A DNA stretch of 32,636 nucleotides from contig CAILQO010000173.1 of NCBI GenBank assembly GCA_903836285.1, positions 1 through 32,636 on the forward strand. Direction: 5' to 3'. The stretch comes from an uncultured Chloroflexota bacterium (GTDB taxonomy: Bacteria > Chloroflexota > UBA11872 > UBA12225). Positions 8,016-17,112 of this stretch are shown in pieces. The translations under genes and the position numbers were made by a program. The notes under the pieces are model-generated. The model was given only the letters and a program-made list of their open reading frames with translations. It did no database searches and was not told the DNA's origin. Numbering within the stretch: the stretch's first letter is position 1; every line of letters begins with the position of its first letter.

Positions 8016-8801
8016 ATGAACCTGCTGTCCGGAATGCCCGCGGCTTGGGAGGCCTTGTTCCTGGTCTTCTGCCGCGTCGGCACCATGATGCTGGTTGCCC
8101 CGATTTTCGGATCGCGAGGAACGACGCCGCAGGTACGGGTGTTCCTTGGGCTGACAGTGGCGTTCGTGATGGCACCCGTCGTGGCCCCGCCGGGGACAGT
8201 TATTCCTGGTGACACAGGTGCGTTCGTGGCCAGAATCGCCCGCGAGGTGCTTCTCGGGGGTCTGGTCGGGTTCGTGGTGCTGCTGGTGTTCACCGCGCTG
8301 GAGGGTGCGGGACACATCGTCGGACTGCAGATGGGCTTCTCGCTGGCCAACATCATCAACCCGTTGACGTCGACGAACGCCAGCTTGATCGACCAGTTCT
8401 ATACGCTGGTCGCGACATTGGTGTTTCTCACGATTGATGGGCACCACATCGTGTTGCTGGGGATCGAACGCACCTTCCTGATCGCACCAATCGACGCCAT
8501 CGGAAGCACGCTGCCCCCTCAGGAGATGATCTTTGGGCTGGGTCGCGAGATCTTCGCGACGGCTTCGCGGATGGCGCTGCCAGTACTGACGGCGCTCTTG
8601 CTGACCGATGTTGCGCTCGCGATGGTTGCGCGAAGCGTGCCCCAACTCAATGTGTTCGTCGTTGGCATGCCGGCAAAGATCGCGGTGGGCTTCGTAATGC
8701 TGATCGTCACGGTGCCGGCCGTGGCCTACATCATGGCCAAGTCATTCAGCGACATCGTCGCGCTGCTGGTGCCATTTGCGCGGGCGATGGGCCCGTCCTG
8801 A
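8016..8801 (+). CDS. fliR: Flagellar type III export protein FliR
   Basis: Multi-TM protein, LFLVFCRVGTMMLVAPIFGSRGTTPQVRVFLGLTVAFVM; RSVPQLNVFVVGMPAKIAVGF. Follows fliQ. Confidence 0.95.
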   Translation: MNLLSGMPAAWEALFLVFCRVGTMMLVAPIFGSRGTTPQVRVFLGLTVAFVMAPVVAPPGTVIPGDTGAFVARIAREVLLGGLVGFVVLLVFTALEGAGHIVGLQMGFSLANIINPLTSTNASLIDQFYTLVATLVFLTIDGHHIVLLGIERTFLIAPIDAIGSTLPPQEMIFGLGREIFATASRMALPVLTALLLTDVALAMVARSVPQLNVFVVGMPAKIAVGFVMLIVTVPAVAYIMAKSFSDIVALLVPFARAMGPS

Positions 8802-8860
8802 ACGAGCGAGAGGATGAAGCCTCACCCGGTGACGGGTAGCGGCGACGACGGAAGCGACTG

Positions 8861-10015
8861 ATGGCAGGCGAACGGAGCGAGGCAGCAACGCCGCGGAGGC
8901 GCCAGGAGGCGCGTGATCGCGGGCAGGTGCTGAAAAGTGTCGAGGTCAACACGGCGGTCGTGCTGTTGGCCGGGGCATGGATGCTGCAGTCCATGGCGCC
9001 CGCAATCGGCACGATGCTGCTCGACCTCCTCCGCTACACGTTCACGAACCTCGTCCAGACCGATTTCACGGTGCAGGGGGTCCACACGCGCGCGCTTGGG
9101 CTGTCGCTGGTCGTGATGAAGGTCCTGGCGCCGTTCACCTTGGGCTTGGCGGCGATCGCGGCCCTCAGTTGCCTGGCGCAGGTTGGGCCGCTGCTTACTT
9201 GGAAGCCGCTCCAGCCACAGTTCTCGCGCCTGAACCCACTGAGCGGGTTCCAGAGGCTGTTCTCACTGAACGCACTTGTTGACTTGTTCAAGTCGGTCCT
9301 GAAGATCACGTTGGTGGGATCAGTCGCATGGGTAGCGTTCCAGGGGCAGGTGACGACGCTCCCTGCACTGTCGGACATGACCCCCCTCGAGGCGATACGC
9401 GCGGTCGGCGACGCGGTCTACCAAATTGTGTGGCGCGTGGTGATGGTGTTTGGGGGGCTTGCACTCGTCGATTACTTCTACCAGCGCTACAGCTACGAGA
9501 AAAGCCTCAAGATGTCGAAGGAAGACATCAAGGAAGAGTTCAAGCAATCTGAAGGGGACCCGCAGATCCGTGCACGCCTGCGGCAACGCGCGCGTGCGTT
9601 GTCCCGGCAGCGGATGATGAAGCAGGTCCCGCAGGCGGACGTGGTGGTCACGAACCCGACCCACTTCGCGATTGCGCTGAAGTACGGCCCGGGCATGGAC
9701 GCACCCATGGTGCTCGCCAAGGGGGAGCGGCTTCTGGCGCAGCAGATCAAGAAGGTCGCACGTGAACACCACGTGCCGATGGTTGAGAACCGGCCGCTGG
9801 CGCAGGCGTTGTTCAAGGCATGCGAGGTTGGTCAGGCGGTTCCGCAGGACCTGTACAAGGCAGTTGCCGAGGTCTTGGCCTGGGTCTACCGGATGTATCC
9901 CGGCCGCGCCCCGACAGGCTTTAGCGCGGCGCCGGCGGCGCGTCCCGCGCCTGTGGCCGAGCCGTGGGACGGTTCGATCGCGTACGGGACAGGCCTCTCC
10001 GGAGCGCTCGGGTGA
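8861..10015 (+). CDS. flhB: Flagellar type III export switch protein FlhB
   Basis: N-terminal ERSEAATPRRRQEARDRGQV; autocleavage NPTH in VVVTNPTHFAIALKY; MSKEDIKEEFKQSEGDPQIRARLRQRARALSRQRMM. Confidence 0.97.
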   Translation: MAGERSEAATPRRRQEARDRGQVLKSVEVNTAVVLLAGAWMLQSMAPAIGTMLLDLLRYTFTNLVQTDFTVQGVHTRALGLSLVVMKVLAPFTLGLAAIAALSCLAQVGPLLTWKPLQPQFSRLNPLSGFQRLFSLNALVDLFKSVLKITLVGSVAWVAFQGQVTTLPALSDMTPLEAIRAVGDAVYQIVWRVVMVFGGLALVDYFYQRYSYEKSLKMSKEDIKEEFKQSEGDPQIRARLRQRARALSRQRMMKQVPQADVVVTNPTHFAIALKYGPGMDAPMVLAKGERLLAQQIKKVAREHHVPMVENRPLAQALFKACEVGQAVPQDLYKAVAEVLAWVYRMYPGRAPTGFSAAPAARPAPVAEPWDGSIAYGTGLSGALG

Positions 10016-10052
10016 CGTGGGCTTCCGTGCGGTCGCGCACCACTAGGGGACG

Positions 10053-12182
10053 ATGATCGAGATGGCAACTGCAAGCACCACGCTTGGCAACGGCAACGGC
10101 GGAGCGAGCGCCTCCGGCTGGCAGCGCATGCTGCGCCAGCGGGACATTCTGCTCCCGATTGCGGTCGTGGCGGTCGTGGCGATGATGATCGTCCCGCTGC
10201 CGACGCCGTTCCTCGACCTTCTCCTGATCGTGAACCTCTCCATCGGCCTGCTCATCCTGCTGGTGTCGATGTACACGCAGGAACCGCTGTCGTTCTCGGT
10301 CTTCCCCACCTTGCTCCTCATCACGACGCTCTTCCGCCTCGGGCTAAACATCTCGGCAAGCCGGTTGATCCTGCTGAATGGGTACGCCGGCCACGTGATC
10401 GAGGCGTTCGGCAGCGTCGTGATTGGTGGGAGCTACGTCGTCGGTGTGGTCGTTTTCGTCATCCTGGTCGTCATCCAGTTCGTGGTCATCACGAACGGTG
10501 CCGGTCGCGTCGCCGAAGTCGCTGCCCGGTTCACCCTCGACGCAATGCCCGGCAAGCAGATGAGCATCGACGCCGACCTGAACGCCGGCCTTGTGACTGA
10601 GGCGGAGGCGCGTCGCCGCCGGGCGAAGATCGAGCAAGAGGCAGATTTTTACGGGGCGATGGACGGTGCCTCGAAGTTCGTCCGAGGTGACGCGATCGCG
10701 GGCATCGTCATCATCTTGGTCAACATCATCGGCGGGTTCGTGATCGGCGTGGCGCAGCAGGGCATGTCCCTCACCGGTGCCCTGCAGACTTATGCGCTCT
10801 TGACCGTCGGCGATGGCCTCGTCAGCCAGATCCCCGCGCTCATGATCTCGACGGCTACCGGTATCGTCGTTACCCGGGCAGCCTCGGCCGGCGACCTCGG
10901 CGCGGACACGATCCGCCAGATCACGTCGAACCCGCGGGTCCTTGGCATCGTGGCAGGGGCGCTCGCGATCCTGGGCTTTGTTCCGGGCCTGCCAAAGCTG
11001 CCCTTCTTTGGTCTCGCACTCCTTGCTGGCGCTGGCGCGTACTTTGCCTACCGCTCCGAGCAATCGGGTACCGGTGTCGCCACCGCTGAGGGCGGCTCGG
11101 TCACCGAGGCGGGTTCCGGCGAAGCTGCACCAACTGGCCCGGAGGCGGTTGCCCCGTTGCTTGCCCTCGATCCGATGGAGCTGGAGATCGGCTACGGCCT
11201 CATCCCGCTTGTCGATCCGCAGGAGGCAGGTAACCTGCTTGATCGCATCACACGCATCCGTCGCCAGATGGCGCTCGACCTGGGGATCATCCTGCCGACC
11301 GTTCGCGTGCGCGACAACCTCCAGTTGCAGCCGAGCCAGTATGTGGTCAAGTTGCGCGGGGTCGAGGTGGCGCGGGGTGACCTGCTTATCAACCAGTACC
11401 TCGCAATGAACGCCGGCATGGCCGACGAGCAGATTGAGGGCATCCCGACGACGGAGCCGGCGTTCGGCCTGCCTGCGCTCTGGATCCAGGCAAGCTTGAA
11501 GGACCGTGCGGAACTGCTTGGGTACACCGTTGTTGACCCGCCGAGCGTACTGACGACGCACCTGACCGAGGTGATCAAGGGCAATGCGGCGAGCATCCTG
11601 TCCCGGCAGGACGTCCAGACCCTCGTGTCGAACCTCAAGGCGGATCACCCTGCCGTTGTTGATGAGCTGGTTCCCGGCGTCCTTTCCGTCGGGGAAGTCC
11701 AGAAGGTGCTCCAGAACCTGTTGCGCGAGCGGATCACCATCCGTGATCTGGTCACGATCATGGAGACGCTGGCCGACTACGCGCGCCAGACGCGAGATAC
11801 GGAGGCCCTGACCGAATACGTGAGGCAGCGCCTCTCACGGGCAATCTCTGCGCAATACCGAGGCCCGGATGGCTTGGTCCACGTGATCACGCTCAGCCCG
11901 AAGGTTGAGCAGCACCTCACCGAGGCACTCAAGCAGACGGACCAAGGCACGATGATCGCCATGGAACCCGTTCGGGCGCAGGCGTTGCTGCAGCGGCTGG
12001 CCGGTGAGATGGAGCGCGTCGCAGGGCTTGGGCATGCGCCAGTGCTGCTCTGCTCGGCGCGTCTGCGTCTCGCGGTGCGACGCCTCACGGAGCGTGTGCT
12101 GCCAAACCTCGTGGTGCTCTCATTCAGTGAGATCGCAAGTGGGGTGGATGTCCAGGCGGAAGGGATGGTCATCGTCGACTAG
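10053..12182 (+). CDS. flhA: Flagellar type III export protein FlhA
   Basis: FHIPEP family: NGAGRVAEVAARFTLDAMPGKQMSIDADLNAGLVTEAEARRRRAKIEQEADFYGAMDGASKFVRGDAIAGI. Confidence 0.98.
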   Translation: MIEMATASTTLGNGNGGASASGWQRMLRQRDILLPIAVVAVVAMMIVPLPTPFLDLLLIVNLSIGLLILLVSMYTQEPLSFSVFPTLLLITTLFRLGLNISASRLILLNGYAGHVIEAFGSVVIGGSYVVGVVVFVILVVIQFVVITNGAGRVAEVAARFTLDAMPGKQMSIDADLNAGLVTEAEARRRRAKIEQEADFYGAMDGASKFVRGDAIAGIVIILVNIIGGFVIGVAQQGMSLTGALQTYALLTVGDGLVSQIPALMISTATGIVVTRAASAGDLGADTIRQITSNPRVLGIVAGALAILGFVPGLPKLPFFGLALLAGAGAYFAYRSEQSGTGVATAEGGSVTEAGSGEAAPTGPEAVAPLLALDPMELEIGYGLIPLVDPQEAGNLLDRITRIRRQMALDLGIILPTVRVRDNLQLQPSQYVVKLRGVEVARGDLLINQYLAMNAGMADEQIEGIPTTEPAFGLPALWIQASLKDRAELLGYTVVDPPSVLTTHLTEVIKGNAASILSRQDVQTLVSNLKADHPAVVDELVPGVLSVGEVQKVLQNLLRERITIRDLVTIMETLADYARQTRDTEALTEYVRQRLSRAISAQYRGPDGLVHVITLSPKVEQHLTEALKQTDQGTMIAMEPVRAQALLQRLAGEMERVAGLGHAPVLLCSARLRLAVRRLTERVLPNLVVLSFSEIASGVDVQAEGMVIVD

Positions 12183-12229
12183 GCACCTCCGTGCGGGAGG
12201 CGAGCCATCTCGACGCATGAAACGCAATC

Positions 12230-14134
12230 ATGAAAGTAAAGCGATACCGAGCCGAGGACCGTGCGACTGCCCTGAAGCAGATCCGGGCGGAGCTTGGCGC
12301 CGACGCAGTGATCGTGGCGGAGAATCGGGTTCGCACCGGCGGCGTGTTCGGGATGTTCGGGCGCGTCGAGGTCGAGATCCTGGCCGCTCTCGAGGAGCGC
12401 CCGCCCGCCCCGCGCGCCGCCGCGCCCGCGCCGAGGGCAACGCCCCCGTCCGGTGGTCGTGCCGGCGAAGTTGAGGCAACTATCTCGGCGGCAGCGCGAC
12501 GAGTGGCCGCTGCCAACCCACCAGCCGCCTCGAGCGCGCCGATGGACGGGGCTGGTCGACTGGCGGCCATCCTTGAGCAGCTTCCGCGAACCGGTGGCAG
12601 CGTCTCGCCGGAGATGACCTCACGGCTGGCTGATCTCCTTGCCCAAGGCGGGCAGGCCCAGGGTGGGGCGGCGACGTCAGGCACATCGAGTGGCGGTGTG
12701 TTGCCGTCGCCTCGACCGTCAGCGGCGTCGTCACAGGGCCCGGCGGGACAGTCGGCAGGCGCCGCGCGCGGTGGTGCGATCGGCCCTTCGTCCCCGACCG
12801 CTGACCGGCAAGCACCGACCGTGCCTGTGGATGCGACGAGCGCGTCCGGCTCGGCCGAGGTCTTGGCCCCCGACGAGGTAGCGGAGCCCCGTCCGGGCGA
12901 TGATCTCACCGGGAACCCGCGTGAGTCCCAGCCCGAGCAAGCGCAAGCCTCGGTTCAGCAGCCGGAAGCGTCGCCGTCTGGCGGTGGCTTCGGTGCACCG
13001 CGTGCCGGGGGCGCCATGGGTTCGCAAGTGGTGGCGCCGCTTGTGCCCCCGCCGGCCCCGCTACCAGCCCCGCCTGCTCCCCAGTCAGCCTCACCTGCGC
13101 CTCAGGCGGCCTCACCTGCTCGCCAGCCCGGGCCGACCGCCCCCCCGATTGGTGGTGAGGCGCCGGCGCCGGCTGGGCTCCGCGACATGCAGCACACCCT
13201 GTCGGACTTGCGGGCCTCGGTTGAGCGCCTAATGCGCCAGCAACAGACGCAGCTGTGGCCCCGTGACCTTCCGGTCGTCCGCACGATCTACCAGCACCTC
13301 ATCTCGCAGGAGCTTGATGGGCAGCTGTCGCTGGAAGTCGTCGGGCAGGTGTCGGACGAGGTCAACGAGGGGAAGGGCACCGATCCGACCGCCGTGATGG
13401 GGCGGGTCCGCGAGTTGATCGCCGAGCGGATTCAGGTCGGTCGCATCGCTCCGAACCCTTCCGGGCCGACGGTCATCGTCTTGGTCGGCCCAACCGGTGT
13501 TGGCAAGACGACGACTCTCGCCAAGCTGGCCGCGCACCTCTCGATGCAGGAGAACCGGCGCGTGGCCTTGGTCACGACGGACACGTTCCGGATCGCGGCG
13601 GCGAGCCAGCTCGGCACATACGCCGACCTGATGGAACTGCCGCTCGAGGTGGCGTACTCGCCGGACGAGTTGAGGGCGGCGATCGACCGGCAGTCCGATG
13701 CAGACTACATCCTGGTCGACAGTCCTGGTTGCGCCCAGCGCAACGATGCGCAGATCCGCGAGCTTTCGGCCTTCGTGGAGACGTTGCCCGGTGCGACGGT
13801 GCTCCTCACGGTCTCGGCGACGGTGAAGTTGCGCGACCTGATCGATATCCAGGATGGGTTCGGCGTGCTGCCGCTCGGTGGTCTCGTCCTCACGAAGCTT
13901 GACGAAACGACCGTGTTTGGTCCGGTGATGAGTCTCGTGGCACGTAGTGCGTCGAAGGACGTCCCGGTCTACTACATGACGTCGGGCCAGAACGTCCCGA
14001 CCGACCTTGAGGAGGCGAGCCTCGAGCGGTTGACCGACCTCGTGGTGGGCCAGCTGCTCGATCAAGCGGTGACGAACCTGGTCGGCAAGGGTGGTCCGCC
14101 ACGTGAGCTTGTCGGCGTGGGAGACGCGCGATGA
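12230..14134 (+). CDS. flhF: FlhF SRP-type GTPase with long Pro/Ala-rich linker
   Basis: N-terminal MKVKRYRAEDRATALKQIRAELGADAVIVAENRVRTGGVFGMFG; P-loop VGPTGVGKTTTLAKLAA; DTFRIAAASQLGTYADLMELPLEV; LTKLDE. Stop overlaps flhG start. Confidence 0.95.
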   Translation: MKVKRYRAEDRATALKQIRAELGADAVIVAENRVRTGGVFGMFGRVEVEILAALEERPPAPRAAAPAPRATPPSGGRAGEVEATISAAARRVAAANPPAASSAPMDGAGRLAAILEQLPRTGGSVSPEMTSRLADLLAQGGQAQGGAATSGTSSGGVLPSPRPSAASSQGPAGQSAGAARGGAIGPSSPTADRQAPTVPVDATSASGSAEVLAPDEVAEPRPGDDLTGNPRESQPEQAQASVQQPEASPSGGGFGAPRAGGAMGSQVVAPLVPPPAPLPAPPAPQSASPAPQAASPARQPGPTAPPIGGEAPAPAGLRDMQHTLSDLRASVERLMRQQQTQLWPRDLPVVRTIYQHLISQELDGQLSLEVVGQVSDEVNEGKGTDPTAVMGRVRELIAERIQVGRIAPNPSGPTVIVLVGPTGVGKTTTLAKLAAHLSMQENRRVALVTTDTFRIAAASQLGTYADLMELPLEVAYSPDELRAAIDRQSDADYILVDSPGCAQRNDAQIRELSAFVETLPGATVLLTVSATVKLRDLIDIQDGFGVLPLGGLVLTKLDETTVFGPVMSLVARSASKDVPVYYMTSGQNVPTDLEEASLERLTDLVVGQLLDQAVTNLVGKGGPPRELVGVGDAR

Positions 14135-15273
14135 CGAGCGCGCGGGTTCCAGTGGTCCCGGTGGATCGCGCTTCAACGCGGACGCCGGGTCAAGAGGTCG
14201 CACGTGGGGACCGGCCGGTGGCGTCGAGCGCAGATCAGGCGCAGGCGTTGCGGGTGATGGCCGCGCGGCGTCGGCCGTCGGAACCCGTTCGTCGCCTCGG
14301 TGGCGCGGCCCGCGTGCTTGCGGTCGCGAGCGGCAAGGGTGGTGTCGGCAAGACGAACGTCGCGGTCAACCTTGCGGTGACCTTCGCCAAGCAGGGCTAC
14401 CAGGTCGTCGTGCTGGACTGCGATCTTGGCTTGGCCAACGTGGACGCGTTGCTCGGCCTCCACCCGAAGTTCACACTGCAACACGTGTTGACACGCCAGC
14501 GACGCCTTGAAGAGGTGGTTCTGGAGGGACCGGCGGGCGTCCGCATTGTGCCCGGGGCATCCGGGCTCTCCGAACTCGCGGACCTGACCGATGCCCAGCG
14601 CGACGACCTGATGGCGCGGTTGGGCGGCATCGATGGCATGGCGGACATCGTCATCCTCGATACCGGCGCCGGTATCTCGGCGAACGTGCTGCAGTTCGTG
14701 GTGGCCGCCGGCGACGTGCTGATCGTGACCACGCCAGAACCGACGGCCATCACGGACGCGTATGCCCTGATCAAGGTTGTCACGTCCCGTGTCACCCAGG
14801 CGCGTGGCGAGGCCCCGATGCGGATGCGCCTCGTGGTGAACCAGACGATGAATGATGCGGAGGCGCGTGAGACGGCGACGAACATTGTCACGGTTGCCAA
14901 GCGGTTCCTTGACGTCGACATCGAGCCGCTCGGGGGCATCCCGGCAGATCCGGCGGTATTGCGGGCGGTGCGATCACAGGGGCCGTTCACGTTGCTGACC
15001 CCGCGCGCACCGGCATCGCAGGCGGTGGAGCGACTGGCGATGCGAATCCTCGGCGACTCGTCCTTTGATGACGGGGAATTGCCGGGAACGGTAGACCGGG
15101 GACGCACATCTTCCGCGGCAACACGGCCAACCGTGACCCGCCCGGTGATGGCGTCGAATGACGTGCCGCGTGCGGTCGCTTCGGGTGGGGCGCCCCGCCC
15201 CGCGGCGCCGACGCAGCGATCTGGCATTGGTGGGTTCGTGCAACGGCTGTTCGGGTTCGGACGTGGTTCGTAA
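14131..15273 (+). CDS. flhG: FlhG (YlxH/FleN, MinD-like ATPase)
   Basis: Deviant Walker A ASGKGGVGKTNVAVNLAV; DCDLGLANVDALLGL; N-terminal DQAQALR motif; ATGA overlap with flhF. Confidence 0.95.
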   Translation: MTSARVPVVPVDRASTRTPGQEVARGDRPVASSADQAQALRVMAARRRPSEPVRRLGGAARVLAVASGKGGVGKTNVAVNLAVTFAKQGYQVVVLDCDLGLANVDALLGLHPKFTLQHVLTRQRRLEEVVLEGPAGVRIVPGASGLSELADLTDAQRDDLMARLGGIDGMADIVILDTGAGISANVLQFVVAAGDVLIVTTPEPTAITDAYALIKVVTSRVTQARGEAPMRMRLVVNQTMNDAEARETATNIVTVAKRFLDVDIEPLGGIPADPAVLRAVRSQGPFTLLTPRAPASQAVERLAMRILGDSSFDDGELPGTVDRGRTSSAATRPTVTRPVMASNDVPRAVASGGAPRPAAPTQRSGIGGFVQRLFGFGRGS

Positions 15274-15366
15274 TTCTGGCGCGACCGCTTGGGTCGGTCG
15301 CGGGCGCACGCAGTTCCCGAGGGCCGCGACGGCGGCGGGTAGTCGATACTGGAGGGTGACGCGATC

Positions 15367-15900
15367 ATGACCGCAGAGGCTGCGCCAACGGCGAAGGAGC
15401 AGGCACCGGCGAAGGATGGCAAGGCGGCGAAGGCTGCCAAGCCAGCCAAGGCCGCGAAGCCAGCGAAAGAGGTGGCACCGGTCTCGACGAGGATGCGCCT
15501 GTACGGCGGTGGCATCTCACTGGCGTTCGGGTCGTCCTTCCTGGTGATCGGCTACGAGATGATCAGCGGCGTCGATGCATTCACCTCGACGGTGTGGGCG
15601 TTCTTCACGTTCTTTGCGGTCGGCTTGGTGTCGTGGCTCTTCGCCCTGACATTCGGCGCGGCGCTTGAGGATGCCGCGAAGGAGCGGAGTAAGGCGTACG
15701 TGTCGAGCGTGTCGGAGTTCCCGAGGCATGGTGCGGTCGAGTCCCGGCGCGGCCTGATGGGAGGGATTGACCAGAGCATCCTTGCACCGTCAGTCGTGCG
15801 GAATGGCAACGCAGGTGCGAATGGCGCCGATGCGGACTTCCAGGACCTCGCGTCGCTCTTGCGCGAGGGGGCGGAGTCCGGTGCACGCAGTGGTCGGTAG
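15367..15900 (+). CDS. Uncharacterised membrane protein, Ala/Lys/Pro-rich N-terminus and two predicted TM helices
   Basis: KAAKAAKPAKAAKPAK tract, then hydrophobic segments LAFGSSFLVIGYEMISG and FTSTVWAFFTFFAVGLVSWLFALTFGAAL; between flhG and fliA. No family recognised. Confidence 0.75.
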   Translation: MTAEAAPTAKEQAPAKDGKAAKAAKPAKAAKPAKEVAPVSTRMRLYGGGISLAFGSSFLVIGYEMISGVDAFTSTVWAFFTFFAVGLVSWLFALTFGAALEDAAKERSKAYVSSVSEFPRHGAVESRRGLMGGIDQSILAPSVVRNGNAGANGADADFQDLASLLREGAESGARSGR

Positions 15901-15952
15901 ACGATCGGATGGGGTTCCTGGTGGCGGTCCATAGCGGCATGGGCTTGGCGAA

Positions 15953-16741
15953 ATGACGACGGGAATGGTGCGCACGCCCGAAATGGTTGCGGACCGCTGG
16001 GTGCGCTTCACCGCGGAGCGTGACCCGGCGATTCGTGAGCAGCTCGTGCTGCAATACGCGCCGCTGGTCAAGTACGTCGCCGGGCGCCTTGCGATCATGC
16101 TGCCACGCGTGATGGACTCTGACGACGTCATTTCGTCGGGTGTCCTGGGCTTGATCGAGGCGATTGATCGTTACGACCCCACCACCGGGGTCAAGTTTGA
16201 GACGTACGCCATCTCGCGGATCCGTGGGGCAATCCTGGACGAATTGCGGTCACTCGACTGGATTCCTCGCTCCGCCCGGCAGCGGAGTCAGGAAATCGCC
16301 AAGGCGTTCACCCGCCTTGAGGCCGAGTACGGACGCCCACCGACCGACGAAGAGGTCGCCAAGGACCTCAAGCTGGACATGAACCAGTACCACCAGGCGA
16401 GCATCAGTGCCGCCGCGGTGGTGGTCTCCCTTGAGACGCCGATGTCCACCGGCGACGGCGAAGGCGAGGGATCGGCCCTCGTTGACACGATCGAGTCGGG
16501 TCAGGCCCGCGATCCCCTCCAGCACACCGAGGAGGGCGAGCTGCTTGAGGCGCTTGCGGGCGCGATTCGCTCCCTGTCGGAGCGCGAACGGATCCTGCTC
16601 TCCTTGTATTACGAGCAGGAACTGACCATGAAGGAGATCAGCCTCGTCCTCGACGTCTCGGAGTCACGTGTCTGCCAGTTGCACGGACGTGCGGTGCATC
16701 GACTGCGCGCGCAACTTGTGTCGCTGATGAGGCCGGACTGA
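15953..16741 (+). CDS. fliA: RNA polymerase sigma-28 factor FliA/WhiG family
   Basis: LVLQYAPLVKYVAGRLAIMLPRVMDSDDVISSGVLGLIEAIDRYDPTTGVKFETYAISRIRGAILDELRSLDWIPRSAR; region 4 LSERERILLSLYYEQELTMKEISLVLDVSESRVCQLHGRAVHRLRAQL. Confidence 0.96.
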   Translation: MTTGMVRTPEMVADRWVRFTAERDPAIREQLVLQYAPLVKYVAGRLAIMLPRVMDSDDVISSGVLGLIEAIDRYDPTTGVKFETYAISRIRGAILDELRSLDWIPRSARQRSQEIAKAFTRLEAEYGRPPTDEEVAKDLKLDMNQYHQASISAAAVVVSLETPMSTGDGEGEGSALVDTIESGQARDPLQHTEEGELLEALAGAIRSLSERERILLSLYYEQELTMKEISLVLDVSESRVCQLHGRAVHRLRAQLVSLMRPD

Positions 16742-17112
16742 TGAGTGGTCGGATGGACGGCGTGACGCTCTCAATGACCCGCGCGGTCCTCGACGCGCAG
16801 GAGGTGCAGGTATCGTCGCAGCGCGCGACGCAACTCGTGGAGTTGCAGCAGCGTGAATCGTTGCGCATCGAGGCCGAGCACCAGTTGCGCGAGACGCGGG
16901 CGATGTGGGGTGCAGGGCGATCGCGGCCATCGGCGACCGGCCGACCCGTGGAGGCGATCGAACGGCGCGAGCATGGGCGTCCCGGGCGCGACGCCTTCGC
17001 CCCCCGGCGCGGCACCCGTCGCGACGCAGACGCGCCGGCCGACGTCATTGCGTCGCCCACGTCGCTCGTCGCTCACCCGTCCTTGGGTACGCGCCTGGAC
17101 CTTCGCACGTGA
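16741..17112 (+). CDS. Hypothetical protein
   Basis: ORF with 1-nt overlap with the fliA stop (TGATG); its stop overlaps the next GTG start (GTGA). Translational coupling supports coding; no family recognised. Confidence 0.55.
   Translation: MSGRMDGVTLSMTRAVLDAQEVQVSSQRATQLVELQQRESLRIEAEHQLRETRAMWGAGRSRPSATGRPVEAIERREHGRPGRDAFAPRRGTRRDADAPADVIASPTSLVAHPSLGTRLDLRT

Noticed and set aside
10344-11648. 434-aa minus-strand ORF
   Set aside because: Antisense to the clearly recognised flhA; Arg/His/Asp-rich translation typical of GC-rich antisense frames; no family motif.
13229-14203. 324-aa minus-strand ORF
   Set aside because: Antisense to the flhF GTPase domain; no motif.
15335-15355. GTCGATACTGG upstream of the 2-TM gene resembling a sigma-28 -10
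   Set aside because: No -35-like TAAA/TCAA at proper distance.
15415-15475. AAG/GCC-rich short repeat
   Set aside because: Encodes the KAAKAAKPAK tract of the 2-TM protein; not a CRISPR or mobile repeat.
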